Part shown: piece by piece, positions 11,985 through 24,489 of the stretch | Numbering within the stretch: the stretch's first letter is position 1 | Layout: each line of letters begins with the position of its first letter | NCBI GenBank assembly: GCA_958295665.1 | Contig: OY282559.1 | Coordinates: forward strand, 272,998,047-273,062,046 | Origin: Tipula vernalis | Taxonomy: Eukaryota > Arthropoda > Insecta > Diptera > Tipulidae | Reading direction: 5' to 3' | DNA length: 64,000 nucleotides | The notes under the pieces: model-generated | The model's input: only the letters and a program-made list of their open reading frames with translations | Told to the model about the DNA's origin: nothing | The model's database searches: none | Position numbers and translations under genes: made by a program

Positions 11985-14490
11985 AGCAACAACAATCTCA
12001 CGGATTTCTTTCCCACAAAGCGTCACAGAACACATTCATCGCAATGTTGAATCCACAGGCAATCCATATACTCTAATTGAGGAACAAGAACAGTTTCAAT
12101 CACCCGCACCAAACATTTCCAAACCTTCAGCTTTTGAGCCTGGAATAGACGTGGGGTCAGCAACACTCAGAAACGCAATGTCATCGATGTCATTTTGTAT
12201 CGAAACTCGATTGACATCTGTAGTGATCAAGAGACGAACATGAGCACCGGGGCCTGTTCAACAGATAACTTCATATGGTACTTAGTCAGAAAAAATTCTT
12301 CCCTTCGGGTCAGGCGTATAAAAAATTATTCTGGTGGCATCCTCACTCTTGAGGAGAAATCCTCATCGTCTTCGTGTATGCCCCACCTCGCACTTCAAAT
12401 ATGGGTTCTGACCATGCTTTCCGTGGTTGACCGCTATCCCAAAACCTGTGAAATTATCCTACTTGGCGATTTTAATGCACATATTGGGCCAAATGATTTT
12501 CACACCAGTAATCACATCGGCTCGAACCTCTTCCACAGCGCATCAAATGAGAATGGAGTAGCGTTGGAGCTATTAGCCAGCTCCGCACAGCTCATATTTT
12601 GACCGGGCTTAGCAGCCTAAACTTTTATGTCAACTCTATCAAAGCAGACTTTTTTCATCCCGGAATAAGCGATCATCGCCTGACCTTGATTGATTCTTCT
12701 AAACGAAAACGATCAAATGCTCACCGCATATTTCCATCTAAACCACACGCCCAGCCACGAATACCGCTTCCGCCTTCAGCATACACCTGTAATTCCTTGA
12801 ATCTACCCCTATTAAAAAATGAAAAATTCAGCAGTATGTACAAAGAGACTATTACATCTACCAACAAGCAAGCAATTTCTGAAAGTAGAACTCGCAACCA
12901 GTGGCAGACAATTGTAGATTGCATCAAACTTGTATCGCAGGCCATTATAAGAAAAAAACACAAACACCAAAAAGCAAACGGGCAATGGCCCGCTCATACT
13001 TGTTTGAAGAACAGCATAATATGCTTTAATAATGCATTTTCCAACCACAAGTTGCTCGAATACCAGATTTTTTTTGACAATTTATCACAAATTAGCCAGC
13101 AAAAATCCCAATACATTCCTTTTTCTTCCTTGTTAAATGAACTGATGACATCGACGGGACTCTGGACAACTCTGGTGGTTGAAGAAGAGGACTATCAGCA
13201 TATTCGTTCCGGTACTGCTCCTAGCAAGGATGGAATTCCGTTCGAACTGATGAAACAGACGCCTTACAATATCATTCAAGCATTCGAAAAAGTGATCCGA
13301 ATTGCTTGGACACATATTGCTCTTCCTCCAGAGTAGCTTGAGACTATTCAGATTCCCATTCCCAAAAACCATATGTTTACCACTCGGCGGGTTCTCGATG
13401 AGGAATGGTGGGCCGGGCATCTAGTGTATATTTTCTCCATAGACCTAACAAAAGCATTCCACATGGATAACCTGAATGTAGTTGCTGAACGCCTTCAACA
13501 GTATATACCCCATCACTTAGTCAACCTCATTATCAAGCTTCTAATAATACACCGCCATCAAATGATTCAATGCCTCCACGTCCAAAGCGATGAAAAATAA
13601 GTGTGTTAAACAGGGTTGCACACTCTCGCCCAGAATTGTTAACTTCATACTAAATGAAGTTCTCAGGACAGTTGCGGATCAATTACCTGAATTACAACTG
13701 GAACGGCGCGAGAACCTGCAGCTCTTGCTTACGGCGATGACGTCGGTATCATCACCCGCAACCTCACAACCACCACAAATGTACTCATCTCATCCGCCCC
13801 AACCTCTAGTACAACTCTAGCTGGTATAACTTTTACCCGCACTGATTTAATGAGATATTTGGGCACTCTTCTGACCTCAGGTCTAAGTCGGCTTTATACC
13901 ACCCAAACTCGGTGTCGTCAGGCAATTGGCAACGCTCGGCAGATTCGACTTTTTATTAAGAAACCCAAAGTGCCTTTCAAGACAATCATTACCATGTACA
14001 ACACAACAATTGTACCCATGATTACTTATGGTCTGAAAACGGCGGCACTCATTCACGGAAACCGGCGCCGATTGAGGCAGCATAAGCTTTTTTTTCTAAA
14101 AATGCTAGAAGAATTCAGCACAAATAAGCCCAACACTCAACGCCTCAAGGAAATAATATGTGGTAGAACCATTACCAAAACGATAAAGGTACACAGAATA
14201 AATTACTGAGATCACATCCATCGTCGTGGTCTAAACCATATTCTGAGCACAGCATTGAATTGAGGTATATCGCCGGACCAAAAAAACCAGGACCGCCCGT
14301 GTTTCACCTGGAATGACTCGGTTAATCAGGACTTACACTATTATCAGATACAGTATTATTTCGAAGTGAACTAAAGAAGGCAGCTGAAGAACATAATACT
14401 CTCGACGAATCCCATTCCAATGACCTATTCGAAACCGAAGACGGAGAAGAAGTAACCACAATACAATTTGGATAAAATAAACCCACCCAC
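11985..14490 (+). pseudogene. APE-type LINE ORF2 relic (RTE-like)
   Basis: This is a degraded endonuclease-reverse transcriptase in the correct domain order. The endonuclease shows 'ILLGDFNAHIGP' (about 12450) and 'GISDHRLTL' (about 12660). The RT shows 'APSKDGIPFELMKQ' (13220), 'FSIDLTKAFH' (13435), 'CVKQGCTLSP' (13604), the catalytic box reading YGDD at 13730-13741, and the thumb-like 'MRYLGTLLTSG' and 'ITYGLKTAAL'. A C-terminal 'HIHRRGLNHIL' matches the usual 'GHVxR' end of RTE-type proteins. There are several frame changes and stops (12600, 13336, 13600, 13740). The tail after 14470 is A-rich. The clade is my best guess. Confidence 0.75.
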
Positions 14491-15582
14491 ATTTACTTCC
14501 TTTGCATCCAAACAAACCAAGAAAAAACAACAAAAAAAACTAATAAATAAATTATGTGCTATATACCGGCATCCTGTTTTTTCAGTTTCTTTTAATTCTA
14601 TCAGGAACAGTATTTCACACTTACAGCAATACAGCAAACAAATTATCAATTTTGGACTATAGAAGTCTAATACAATCCCAAAAACAGTTTGTTAAAAGAA
14701 CAGCCTGAACAAAATCGGCAAATTGAACCATTCATTAAGTATTTTTGCTCTCAACTGAAATTGCCTCAATCCACCCGCTAAGCGATTCATTGAGCCGTAT
14801 CAACACCAAAGCATCACAATAGATTAATATGATTTCGATTTAGACTTACAGAAACGTTTAAGCTAACTTTTAGTTGGTTCACATTTTTAGATTACGTGTT
14901 ACTGATTACTAGTATCTAAAAAGGTTAAGAATCACTACCACGTTTAGGCGCATTGCATTTTTTAAATAAACCAAAACTAGGTGGATATTAATCAATAAAG
15001 CAGACGGCTGATGTGAAGCTGTGGAATTTGATCTCGAAGGACCTAAGGTCTCTATTCTTGAAATTTAATCGAAAAAGACACCGGTGGCGATGGTGATGGT
15101 GACGGGAGAGCGCTACTACCATTCAATTATAATTTGAAATGGAAGGATGCCACCGAAAAAATAATAATTTACAGTCAAAATCTGTCCAAAGCAGAGCTAT
15201 TGAGGGAAACTAGAATTATCCAAATATTCTGGCGGCAAAGGGTAAATTATTTCTAGTACTGTTGTATTTGCCTTTGACTAATTGACTTTCTACAGTTTAT
15301 ACAGATAAATATAGTATTTAAAATAGTTTGCTTAATTATTGCAGCAATTCGGATTGTATTACTAAAGATTCGGGAACGAAATATCTTAATTGCCTTAAAC
15401 GATATACATTTGGTAAAATACTAATAAAAAAAATAATCCTTTGATATTTTTTATATCTGGTGGTTCCGCTTAAGATATATTTGACAAATATCTCGAAAAT
15501 ATGCACCCTACGGAAAAACTGTTTAAATCGGTTTGGCTTTTAACAAAGTGGGCCATAAAATGGACTATCGGTTTTATCATAG
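14491..15582. other. gap, uncharacterised repeats
   Basis: No gene. The block at 15487-15525 ('aaatatctcgaaaatatgca') resembles the terminal arm of the palindromic element at 19051-19700 ('aaatatctcgaaaaataagc'), so it may be a relic end of a related element. Confidence 0.35.
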
Positions 15583-16062
15583 GTGGCGGCACAGTCTGTG
15601 AAATCGAGATCAACCGTAGTTTCTTACATTTTAAATACTAACGTTCATATATGTAAAATAGGCAATAAGCCGACCTTTATATCTAGTAATAGACAGGAAG
15701 TATTGGATATTACTCTTGTCTCAAGCTTTCTGGCGATTAGTTTATTAAACTGGAGAATGTCGGAGGAACACTCCTTTTCTGATCATTGTTATCTTCAATT
15801 TGAAATGGACTTGACTTCTCCAAAAAGTCCATTCTACAGAAACTGGAGGAAAACCAACTGGGATACTTTGAGAACTTTTCGGGGTAATTCACTACCAGTT
15901 CCGGTGCCAAAACCTCCAAAAACAGCGCAAGAGCTCGATGGCTTGGTGGACGAGTTGTCCAGCGCTTTTAATGAAGCGATACTGGGCTCCAGTCCTCTTA
16001 ACAGGCCTAGGGGTAAATATCGGCCACCCTGGTGGTCCAAGGAGATTCAAGAAACACGTCGA
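15583..16062 (+). pseudogene. LINE endonuclease C-terminal fragment (Jockey/R1/I type)
   Basis: The frame reads through 'NKPTFISSNRQEVLDITLVS', then 'EHSFSDHCYLQFEMDL' (the SDH catalytic box of APE endonucleases), and the linker 'RGKYRPPWWSKEIQETRRKCK' (broken here for length: PPWWSKEI is the diagnostic part). This is the endonuclease-to-RT boundary. The sequence switches to mariner at about 16063 with the frame still open, so the open frame is a chance fusion and not a gene. Confidence 0.7.
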
Positions 16063-16850
16063 AAATGCAAAAGACTCTTGACCACCTTCACATGACAAAA
16101 GTAAGTGCGCGATGGGTTCTCCGTTTGTTGACTGCACAACAAAAGAAAATTCGTGTTCAAACTTCAAAGGCAATTTTAGAAATGTATGAAGAAGATCCAG
16201 AAAACTTCTTGGATAACGTAATAACAGGCGATGAAATACGGATTCATCATTGGGATCCGGAATCCAAACAAGAATCGTTGCAATGGATTAAACGTGGTGA
16301 ACCACCACCAAAGAAATTCAAAACTCAACCGTCTACAGGTAAGGTTTTGGCAACAATTTTTTGGGATGCTGAAGGGATATTGATGATTGATTATATGCCA
16401 CCGAAAACCACAATCACAGGCATCTACTATGCAGAGTTTTGCGAAAATTGAAAAAAGCGATCCGGGAAAAACGGCCAAAGAAAGTTTGAAAAAAAAACCT
16501 TACTTCTTCACGACAATTCACCAGTGCACAAGGCTAAAGTTGCTCAAGCTGCATTAAAGGACTGCGGCTTCGTGGAAATTCCGCATCCACCATACAGTTC
16601 AGACTTGGCACCCAGTGACTACTTTCTGTTTCCCAATTTGAAAAAAAAATTAAGGGGCCGGAAATTTTCCAGTGATTCTTAAGTACAGTCTGTTGTAAAT
16701 GAATATTTTATGGAGCAAAAGAAAACTTTTTTTTGTAGAGGGCTTAGACAAGTTAATTGATCGATGTAACAAATTTATAAACCTTAAAGGAGATTGCGTC
16801 GAAAAATAAAAATATTGCTGTCTCACTCATTCTTTTTTTTCATATGATAT
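16063..16850 (+). pseudogene. mariner transposase relic, 5'-truncated
   Basis: The DD34D mariner transposase is recognised from 'MTKVSARWVLRLLT', 'ENFLDNVITGDE' (first D), 'HHWDPESKQESLQW', 'LLHDNSPVHKAKVAQAAL' (second D), 'PYSSDLAPSDYFLFPNLK' (third D) and 'LDKLIDRCNKF'. The N-terminal helix-turn-helix half is missing; the copy starts against a LINE fragment. Frame changes near 16450 and stops at about 16680 kill it. The 3' end has a T-run and then 'catatgatattttgattcg', likely the degraded end repeat. Confidence 0.85.
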
Positions 16851-16868
16851 TTTGATTCGCCCTCGTAA

Positions 16869-18700
16869 TTGTCTAAAATTGCTCAATCTTTCTGTTCATG
16901 ATAGAATAAACCAATTGAAAGAATCACGCGTTTGCCTAAATTGTTTATAAGCTGGTCATATGCCTAAAGATTATCCATCAACAAATGTCTGTAAATATTG
17001 TCAAAATAAACATAATTCACAAACCAAGCACATTGTTGAACAGTAACCACATGCACTGCACCATTAGAAAATAAGACAAATTCTGAATCTCATCTGTCAG
17101 CGTCAAAATCAGATTCACAATCATATTGCAGTGTTAAACCCATCCATTATAGTAAAACTTCTGGCTCAGTATTGTAATCAAATTTTATTTGGAGTAGTTT
17201 AGCCGATAAATTAAAATTAGCTAAAATTAAAATTAAAAATTCAATTTCTCTATTGAATGAAAATAAAACTGACATTTCTCATCAAATTGTAACGAAAAAA
17301 AAAATCAAGAATAAATAAAATTCAGCAAAATGAACTTCAAATAGTTCCAGTTATCACAGAAACGTTTCCTTTTAATAACATTAATACATCTAGATGGTCC
17401 ATACCAACCAATGTAATCTTAGCTGATCCCATAATCCGAGTTCTATTGATATCCTGTTAGGTGCGGAAATCTACTACGAGATATTAAAATTAAATAAAAC
17501 CCTTATCAATAAAAATAAATCAATATTGCCGGAAACGCAGTTCAGATGCATATTTGGTGGAAGTTATAATGACACAGTTAATAATTTTTCAACCATCCTG
17601 AACGAAGAATTAGGGTATATGATCATCATTTTACAGGGGTGGGATGTTGTAACATAACTTTCGATTCGAATTCGATAGAGTTTATGTCTCTTGTTTGAAG
17701 AATAAAATTGTACTAGATTTCACTTTTTGATTACGATTTTTCTATTGCGATCTCTTTTTGTTGCGTGCTTTTCCTTTCCCTCATATCGATAAAGTATCAC
17801 TAAACAAAATGAATATAAATAGCAATAGAATGTTATTTTATTCGAGCAAACTGAGATAGCAAGAAAAAAGCATAATTGAAAAACGAAATAGTGTACAATT
17901 TTATTCTTGAAACAAGAGACATAAACTCTATCGAATTCGAATCGAAAGTGATGCTACAACACTCCTCTCAGATCTATTGTTTCGATATTATATCAAAAAT
18001 AATCAAGCCAAGCAGAAGGCTAATAAGATTGTGCATATGTGTGTAACTTGTTTTAAAATGAAATCTATTGTAACATATCAAATAATGGGCGATCTTCCTA
18101 AGGGCAGAAATCTTGTATACCATTCAACATTACTAGAGTCGATTTCTGTGGACCATTTATTATAAAAAAATAATATCAAAGAAAGTGTCCAGACATAAAA
18201 ATTTACATCTCCGTTTGCTTTGCAACTAAGCCAATTCACTTGGAAATTGTATCCGATTTGACAGCAGACTCATTTATTTCATGCTTAAAATGATGTATAG
18301 CCCGTCGTGGAAAATGTTCAAAGCTGTGGTCTGACAACGCCACAAATTTTCATGGAGCGCATAATTTATTATAAAACCAACTAAAACAATTTCAATTTCG
18401 GCAGTTAAATCATTCGAAAGCCACTTAAAGGAAATTTCGGCTAATGCTTATTTAGATTATGAAGAATTTAATACCATTATAATACAGATTGAAGGGATTG
18501 AATTCCCGCCCACTCTACTCCTTATCGGGTGACCCAAATGACACACAGGTATTAACACAGAACCCTTTCTAACTAGTCTAGCGTCGAACCATATATCGCG
18601 CTGGCAAAGAGTCACCCAATTATTTTAGTTATTCTGGAAAAAGTATTCCATCGAGTATTTACACAATTTACAAACTCGAAATAAAGATACTTGATCACTT
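16869..18700 (+). pseudogene. BEL/Pao LTR retrotransposon relic with deleted RT
   Basis: Three parts are recognisable. Gag end with zinc knuckles: 'VCLNCL', 'GHMPKDYPS', 'CKYCQNKHN' (16930-17030). Aspartic protease end: 'SIDILLGAEIYYEILK' (17440-17490). Integrase: 'VTCFKMK', 'STLLESISVDH', 'SDNATNFHGAH', 'LNSRPLYSLSGDPND' and 'RWQRVTQLF' near 18600, all usual for the BEL/Pao integrase. Reverse transcriptase and RNase H, normally between protease and integrase, are absent; a 325 bp MITE sits at that gap. Many stops and frame changes. No LTR could be identified on either side. Confidence 0.75.
17644..17968. mobile_element. MITE with about 75 bp TIRs inside the BEL/Pao relic
   Basis: The left arm (around 'ctttcgattcgaattcgata', 'gtttatgtctcttgttt') is repeated inverted at the right (17900-17965) with few mismatches. 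The ends read CAGGGGTGGG on the left and, inverted, CTGAGAGGAG on the right, which would suit a hAT-like MITE, but I find no clean target duplication. The interior is non-coding. Confidence 0.75.
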
Positions 18701-19050
18701 TTGCGTTTGTTATTTATGTTTTGATTAAATGAACAGTTAATCTGAGAGTAATAGCTCTGATACGCTGTGCTACATTATGAAGTGTAACTCAATTAAATAT
18801 CTGAAACTTTATAGTATAATTATGACACAATATTAGGATTTGAATCAATTAAATTTTAGTCCTATTGACTAATCGGCAAAGGGGAGCGGAATGTTTAGAT
18901 ATCATTTGTGAATTCAGGCAAGTCATATCAAATCTCAAATTAATTTGATTTATATAACCACTGTATTAAACCAAATTTAGTATGGTTTTTGTAATTTACA
19001 CCTATGCTTTGTTATAATGAAATAAAAAAGAATAAAGCGGTCTCTGCATA
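18701..19050. other. gap
   Basis: No coding signal. It may include a degraded LTR of the BEL/Pao relic; none could be proved. Confidence 0.3.
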
Positions 19051-19700
19051 CCGGGTGATTTTTTAACCTGAAACACTCAAATATCTCGAAAAATAAGCAC
19101 TCTACGATAAAAATGGGTAAAGATTAAAGTTTAATTATTCCGTGGGGGAAATACATTAGTGTTAAAATTAGTACCCCCTCCTCCTTGTGGGTGGGGCGGA
19201 GGTAAATTTGAAACTAAAATATAAACCTCTATTTTTTATTGCAGATTCGGATTCTACGGCTAAAAATAAGTAGGATTTGACTGAAATAGTTTTGTTCGAT
19301 GCATGATAGATGGCGCTGTACTTCGAGTATTTACTATCAAACCGTGGTATTTTTATTGCAGATGTATTGCAGAATCGTTTGCGTAGGTTCTCAGTAGGAG
19401 AAATCGAAAAAAATTGAATATCGTCAATTACAGCGCCATCTATCATGAATAGAAAAAAATGTTTCAGTCAAAATCTACGTTTTTTTAGCCGTAGAATCCG
19501 AATCTGCAATAAAAAATAGGAGTTCATATTTTAGTTTCAAAGTTACCCCCCGCCCCACCTATAAGGAAGAGCGGGGGTATTAATTTTAACACTAATGTAT
19601 TTCCCCCACGGAATAATTAAACTTTGATCTTAACCATTTTTATCGTAGAGTGCTTATTTTCCGAGATATTTGAGTGTAACAGGTTAAAAATATCACCCGG
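19051..19700. mobile_element. 650 bp palindromic (foldback) MITE, TA target
   Basis: The two halves are inverted copies of each other almost to the centre. The arms begin CCGGGTGAT and include 'aaatatctcgaaaaataagc', 'ccgtgggggaaatacatta', 'gattcggattctacggct' and 'gatagatggcgctgta'. The flanking dinucleotide is TA on each side (19049-19050 and 19701-19702). Only about 110 bp in the centre is unpaired. There is no coding capacity. The TA target and arm structure fit a Tc1/mariner-type non-autonomous element; the autonomous partner is unknown. Confidence 0.85.
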
Positions 19701-22700
19701 TATACTCCAAACTATCAACATTGTTTTATTTTGTAACAGGAAAAAATCGGGGAAAAAAATTACGGTATATTCTCGTTAAAACGGGTTACTATTAACCCTA
19801 AAATTATACGAATCCAATGTATTAAAATCAAGAAGGACCACAAAACTAATATTAAATATCGATTAATCTAAAACGAGTATCCAAAATGTACAAAAAAAGG
19901 AATGATATTTTACCAACCATGTTCATTTCGATAAAAAAAAATTGTGACGTTGTAAATTGTGTGTATGTAAATACCAAACTTTATATTCGTTATAGTATTT
20001 TACTGGTGTTTCCCTCCGCAACAGCAACACGCTACTATAAAATAGAAATTTGTTAAGCCACAACCATAACTAATTAGATATTTGTTTATTTGTTTGTTGG
20101 GGTTCAAGGCACTCGCAACTCCTAGGGTGGTTGGTTTAGGCCAACGCGAGTAAACACCCATGACCGAAACATAAATTATCGAATAAGCTTAGCTTATAAT
20201 GTACAATTATAAAACGCTAATTCAATAAATCTCTTAACACCCATCACAGCATTATGGTAAATGAATAAATTATCCTCCCAACTGATTTTTTACAGACTTC
20301 GTATTACCCACGCAAAGTAATTTGATCTTTTAAAATATTTGTTACACCTTCTCGTCGTTATTAACGGAATGGAAAATATTGCGTATCTACTTTATCCAGC
20401 TGTACGCACAATTGAATTATAAACAATATTTTTCCGAAATAAAGTTTCAAATTTTATGGCTTTTCCAATCAACTTATCATAAACCGAACATTTTTTTTTT
20501 TTTTAGCCTATCTCTCCGTTAAACAGCACGAGCATAAAATACAACAAACAATTTATAATGTTTTATGTTTCGTTGGTATTATTATTTATGGAAAGATTCA
20601 ACATAATTTAACGGCATTTAAATATAAATATTAAAAGCAGATAAGAATGGAACAAAACTTTCCCCCCATTAATCAAATATGACCATCGAAAATTGTTCTT
20701 ATCAGTTTTCATGCTGGCGCACAAACAACAAGCAAACAATACAAAATATTTTTTTAAAGATCGGAATTGTGTCTGCTATGATATAGTTTTGTGAAATTTA
20801 GAAACGGATGTTGTACCTCTACATAATTATGTATAATGTACACTCAAAACACTTTAATTATTAAAGTTGTAAAATTTGGTTTCATTATTTTATATACAAT
20901 TAAAACTTTTGCAATGAAATTTATAAAAGCGAATCAAAAAATAAATTGAATTCATAAAAATAACTGTATTATGTTGTACATATAAGTTGAATCCTTTAAA
21001 TTTTAATTATTCCATCCTGTGTTTCATTCGAACAAACTAAATGTATGCACATAATGTGTGGTATAAGTATGTAGATGAGTAGTATAATAGAAATACCAAG
21101 AATTTTCTCATTAATTTTCCTTTTAATTTTATTTCAATTCATCTAAATAATTATATTTGAGAGACCGAAACTAGAGCAAAAGCAGCATCACATCACCTAC
21201 ACAAAAAAAAGCCATCCGTATGTGTATGCATAAATAAACATAAAGTTGAATATCTTCATCATACAAAAGACTTTTCATTCACCAAAGCTTTCCCATTTTC
21301 CTATATATATATACATACATAAAATTAACATAATGGCACATTAATAGAAATGCTAGCAAACTAAAAGTCATCACCACACAAAACAGAGCAACAATACCAA
21401 CCAAGCAAATCTAATTACATACAACAACTATATCATTAATAGCAATAAAATTAAATATAATTAAATTAAAAAAAAAAAAAAAGCTCTGCTTGTAGAAGGA
21501 AGCTTTCTTTCGTTTTTATTTTTGTTCATCGTTGTGTGTTGTAATTTAAAAACAAAGAAAACATTTCTGGTATTTTAAATTTGTTGTGCTCGAACATATT
21601 TATACAATTCTACGAGAATAAGGAGAATTGTCATGAATACAAATTAAAATTAAATAAAATTACTGTAATAATAAAAATAAACAAAATATCAACATAAAAT
21701 TGTAATAAACATTTATTTTTGTAATTTTAATTTTAAAATAAACAAAATGACATGATTTTAAAAATAAAATAGAAAATTTAAATTTAATTTGTTGTTTTTA
21801 TAATTTAAATAAAAAAAATGGGAACGAACTAGTTTGATATTTAGATTAGAAAATAATGATTTGTTTGGCTTCGATTATGCTAATTACAATTTCAAGGTGG
21901 TTTTGCTTGTTTGTTACAAAAAAGGCTTTATTATTTGATTGTTGTGCATTTAATAGGCAGAAAATAAAAAAAATACGTCAATTCAAAATTTCCGATGGTC
22001 ACTCCAAATAGTGGAATAGTTAATTTACCTTGTCATATTATAATTATGCGACTAAAATCAGAGCCTTCTAGAGTATAGAGCCATAATAATCATAACGTAT
22101 TTCTTAGAAGTTTTTTTGTGGTATGCTTTCCACTGATTTCTATAGGAATTCATTGTAAAAATGGTGTTTTTTAGCTTTAAGTTTTTTAATGAAAAAAGCA
22201 AAAATATTATAAAACGTTTATATAAAAGTTTTCTACATATCTTTAGCAACAATGTAAAAGAAGGCTATATTGGTATTAAGTAAATATTAATTGTAGAAAT
22301 ATTGGAACTAGATTACGCCTTATTCTAGTTTGATTTTGAAAAAGACATCATAGTTGGCTCTGACGAATTAAAATAATACTTAGTATATTGAAGAGCATAC
22401 TCATGTAACTCTTTTATATTTATGAACATAATATAGTACATGGCATGAGCGCAGTTAATTTAATCAAAGTGTACATAATTACATTTGTGAAAGTATACTA
22501 AGAGATGTCTAAAGAAGAGGAATAAAACAAAGGCACAAGATGTCTGAAAGTTGAGGAATACGCTACTAAAATTATTAAAATTGGTTAACAAAAAATGTAT
22601 TTAAAAGTTGTAGTGTGTTTAATTCTATTTCTAAGTTGTGTTGTAAATTGCTTTTCATATTCGTGCTCATAAAAACCGCAAGCCGGTAGGATTATAATTA

Positions 22701-23574
22701 ATTGATTGTTTATTATCAGGTTAGAACATAATACCACAACGTTAGATAGTCATATCCCACAAAACCACCCATCACGCGCAGTAAATATGACGTAATCATC
22801 GGAAAACCTGCACCACATTCTAATGCATGCAAATTCCAACGATGCAAACAACGAAACATAAAACGCGTATTTGATTCTTAATGTAATATTTTATTCTTAT
22901 CTTGCAAAGTAAATTAGTTTAATGCACTTAATGCACTTTTATTGTATTCATATTAAATTTCTATAAAGCAAACATTGAACTCATTATTAATTTATTTTTT
23001 ACTTACTTTTCTGTGAAGTAAGCATTTATGTGCATTTATGCTCGCACATTTTATTTTCATTTTTAAAAATGAAAAATTAGAATTGATTTGTGGTTGGAAG
23101 AGTGAAGTACTCTAAATACAGTTTTAAACCTACGAGTAAATTATATTGTTTTATTTCATAAAGGTGACGCAGCAATCCCAAACATTAAACTAGATGTCTA
23201 AGATGTTTATATAAAAATACGAAAAAAAAATATTTTATCGCAAAATTAACACACGTTCTCAATATTTTGTGAATTTGTTTTGCTTTTCCTAGAATAGGGC
23301 GATTTTTCAATTAGTACAACCGATTAACACCAGTTGTGTGAAAGAGATGGGTACACTAAAACTGAATAAAAAACACTTAAATTTTATTTCAATTGGTCAA
23401 TATCTATAATACAATTTGCTAATGAAGCCGAAAATTGTGAAGCCAATAATGAAACATCTAAATTTTTTTAACATATGTAGTATGCATTGCTTTCCTTTTA
23501 CTTTCTTTTACTCTAGTAAAATAAAGTATAGTAATCATGAAAATTTTGGACCTTGAGATTTTTAGAGATTTATT
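19701..23574. other. long AT-rich non-coding stretch
   Basis: Nearly 4 kb without a recognisable gene, transposon protein or RNA. It has A/T homopolymers (for example 21468-21482), short 'ta' runs, and one GC-richer patch at 20100-20165 ('ggttcaaggcactcgcaact'). It could be host intergenic DNA or an intron. Confidence 0.45.
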
Positions 23575-23870
23575 TGTTTTGAGGTCGCCTGAGTCCGAAA
23601 AAGTGGGTTTCGAAATGGTGTCTGTCTGTCAGTCTGTCAGTCTGTCTGTGTCCTCTCTACAGCCCATATGGTTTAATCAATCGAACTGAAATTTCAGATT
23701 TAAGCTTTTTTGATAAATTGGGAGGTCCCAGTGAATTTTACTCCAAATCGGCTAACCGGAAGTGGTCACTCCCTTGGTCCAGAAAATTTATTTTGCACAT
23801 ATCTTAAAAAGTATAAGGTTTACCAAAAACTACTTAATACAAAATGTTTCCAAAAATTAAAAACAAATAA
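23575..23870. repeat. dispersed repeat with (TCTG)n core
   Basis: Contains 'cctgagtccgaaaaagtg', a short TCTG microsatellite (about 23620-23650) and 'aatcggctaaccggaagtgg'. The word 'cctgagtccgaaaaa' recurs at 60749-60763 in another repeat block, which suggests a family present more than once. No boundaries could be fixed. Confidence 0.4.
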
Positions 23871-24181
23871 AAAAGAAATAAAAAATTAAAAAAAAAATGA
23901 GAGAAGAGATTTTGAGAAAAAAATAAAATTTCTCAAAATTCTCTGTTCGTAAAAGAAAGTCGTGTGTTGGCCACACCTCAATTTTTTTTACTGTGTTGGT
24001 CGAATATTATGTATTTCGTTTTCTTTTGTTTTTTTTTCGGTGGTTTTGAGTTTTCCTTTTGTAAATTTTTTTTTTTCAGTTGCCGAGTATATATGAAGCG
24101 TTTTGTCTTTGTTTAGTGTGTGTTGTTATTTTATGTAATTGAATATTAACTTTTCCGTTTTATTTGGGAATTTATTCGCTG

Positions 24182-24274
24182 GTAAGTTAGCACCTGTAAT
24201 TTTTTATGAATAGGTGAAGTGCTCTGTGGTAGTTTCCAATCTTCATTATATTTTTCGTTGTTAATTTTTTTCAG
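24182..24274 (+). other. intron-like unit 1 upstream of Helitron-2
   Basis: GTAAGT at 24182 and TTTTTTCAG ending at 24274. The same unit, diverged, follows at 24378-24476 with the shared words 'agcacctgtaattttt' and 'atgaatag'. It looks like a 5' UTR intron that was tandemly duplicated. Confidence 0.5.
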
Positions 24275-24377
24275 TTGCTGGCTAAGCGTTATTCACGTTA
24301 TACCGAATTTATATAGGATAACTGATTTCATAAAATTTAGAATTAAAACAAGAAAACATATCATGTTATATACGCTG

Positions 24378-24476
24378 GTAAGTCAGCACCTGTAATTTTT
24401 ATGAATAGATGAAATGCTCTGTAATAATTTCACCTATCCATTATCTTTCTCGTTTTACGTTGCTTATTTTGTTCAG
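24378..24476 (+). other. intron-like unit 2 upstream of Helitron-2
   Basis: GTAAGT at 24378 and TTCAG ending at 24476, directly before the first basic N-terminal segment of Helitron-2. It is the second copy of the unit at 24182-24274. Confidence 0.5.
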
Positions 24477-24489
24477 TTGCTTTAAGAAG

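Noticed and set aside
20100..20165. Possible tRNA or SINE head in the GC-richer patch
   Set aside because: No A and B box pair with correct spacing and no cloverleaf could be drawn.
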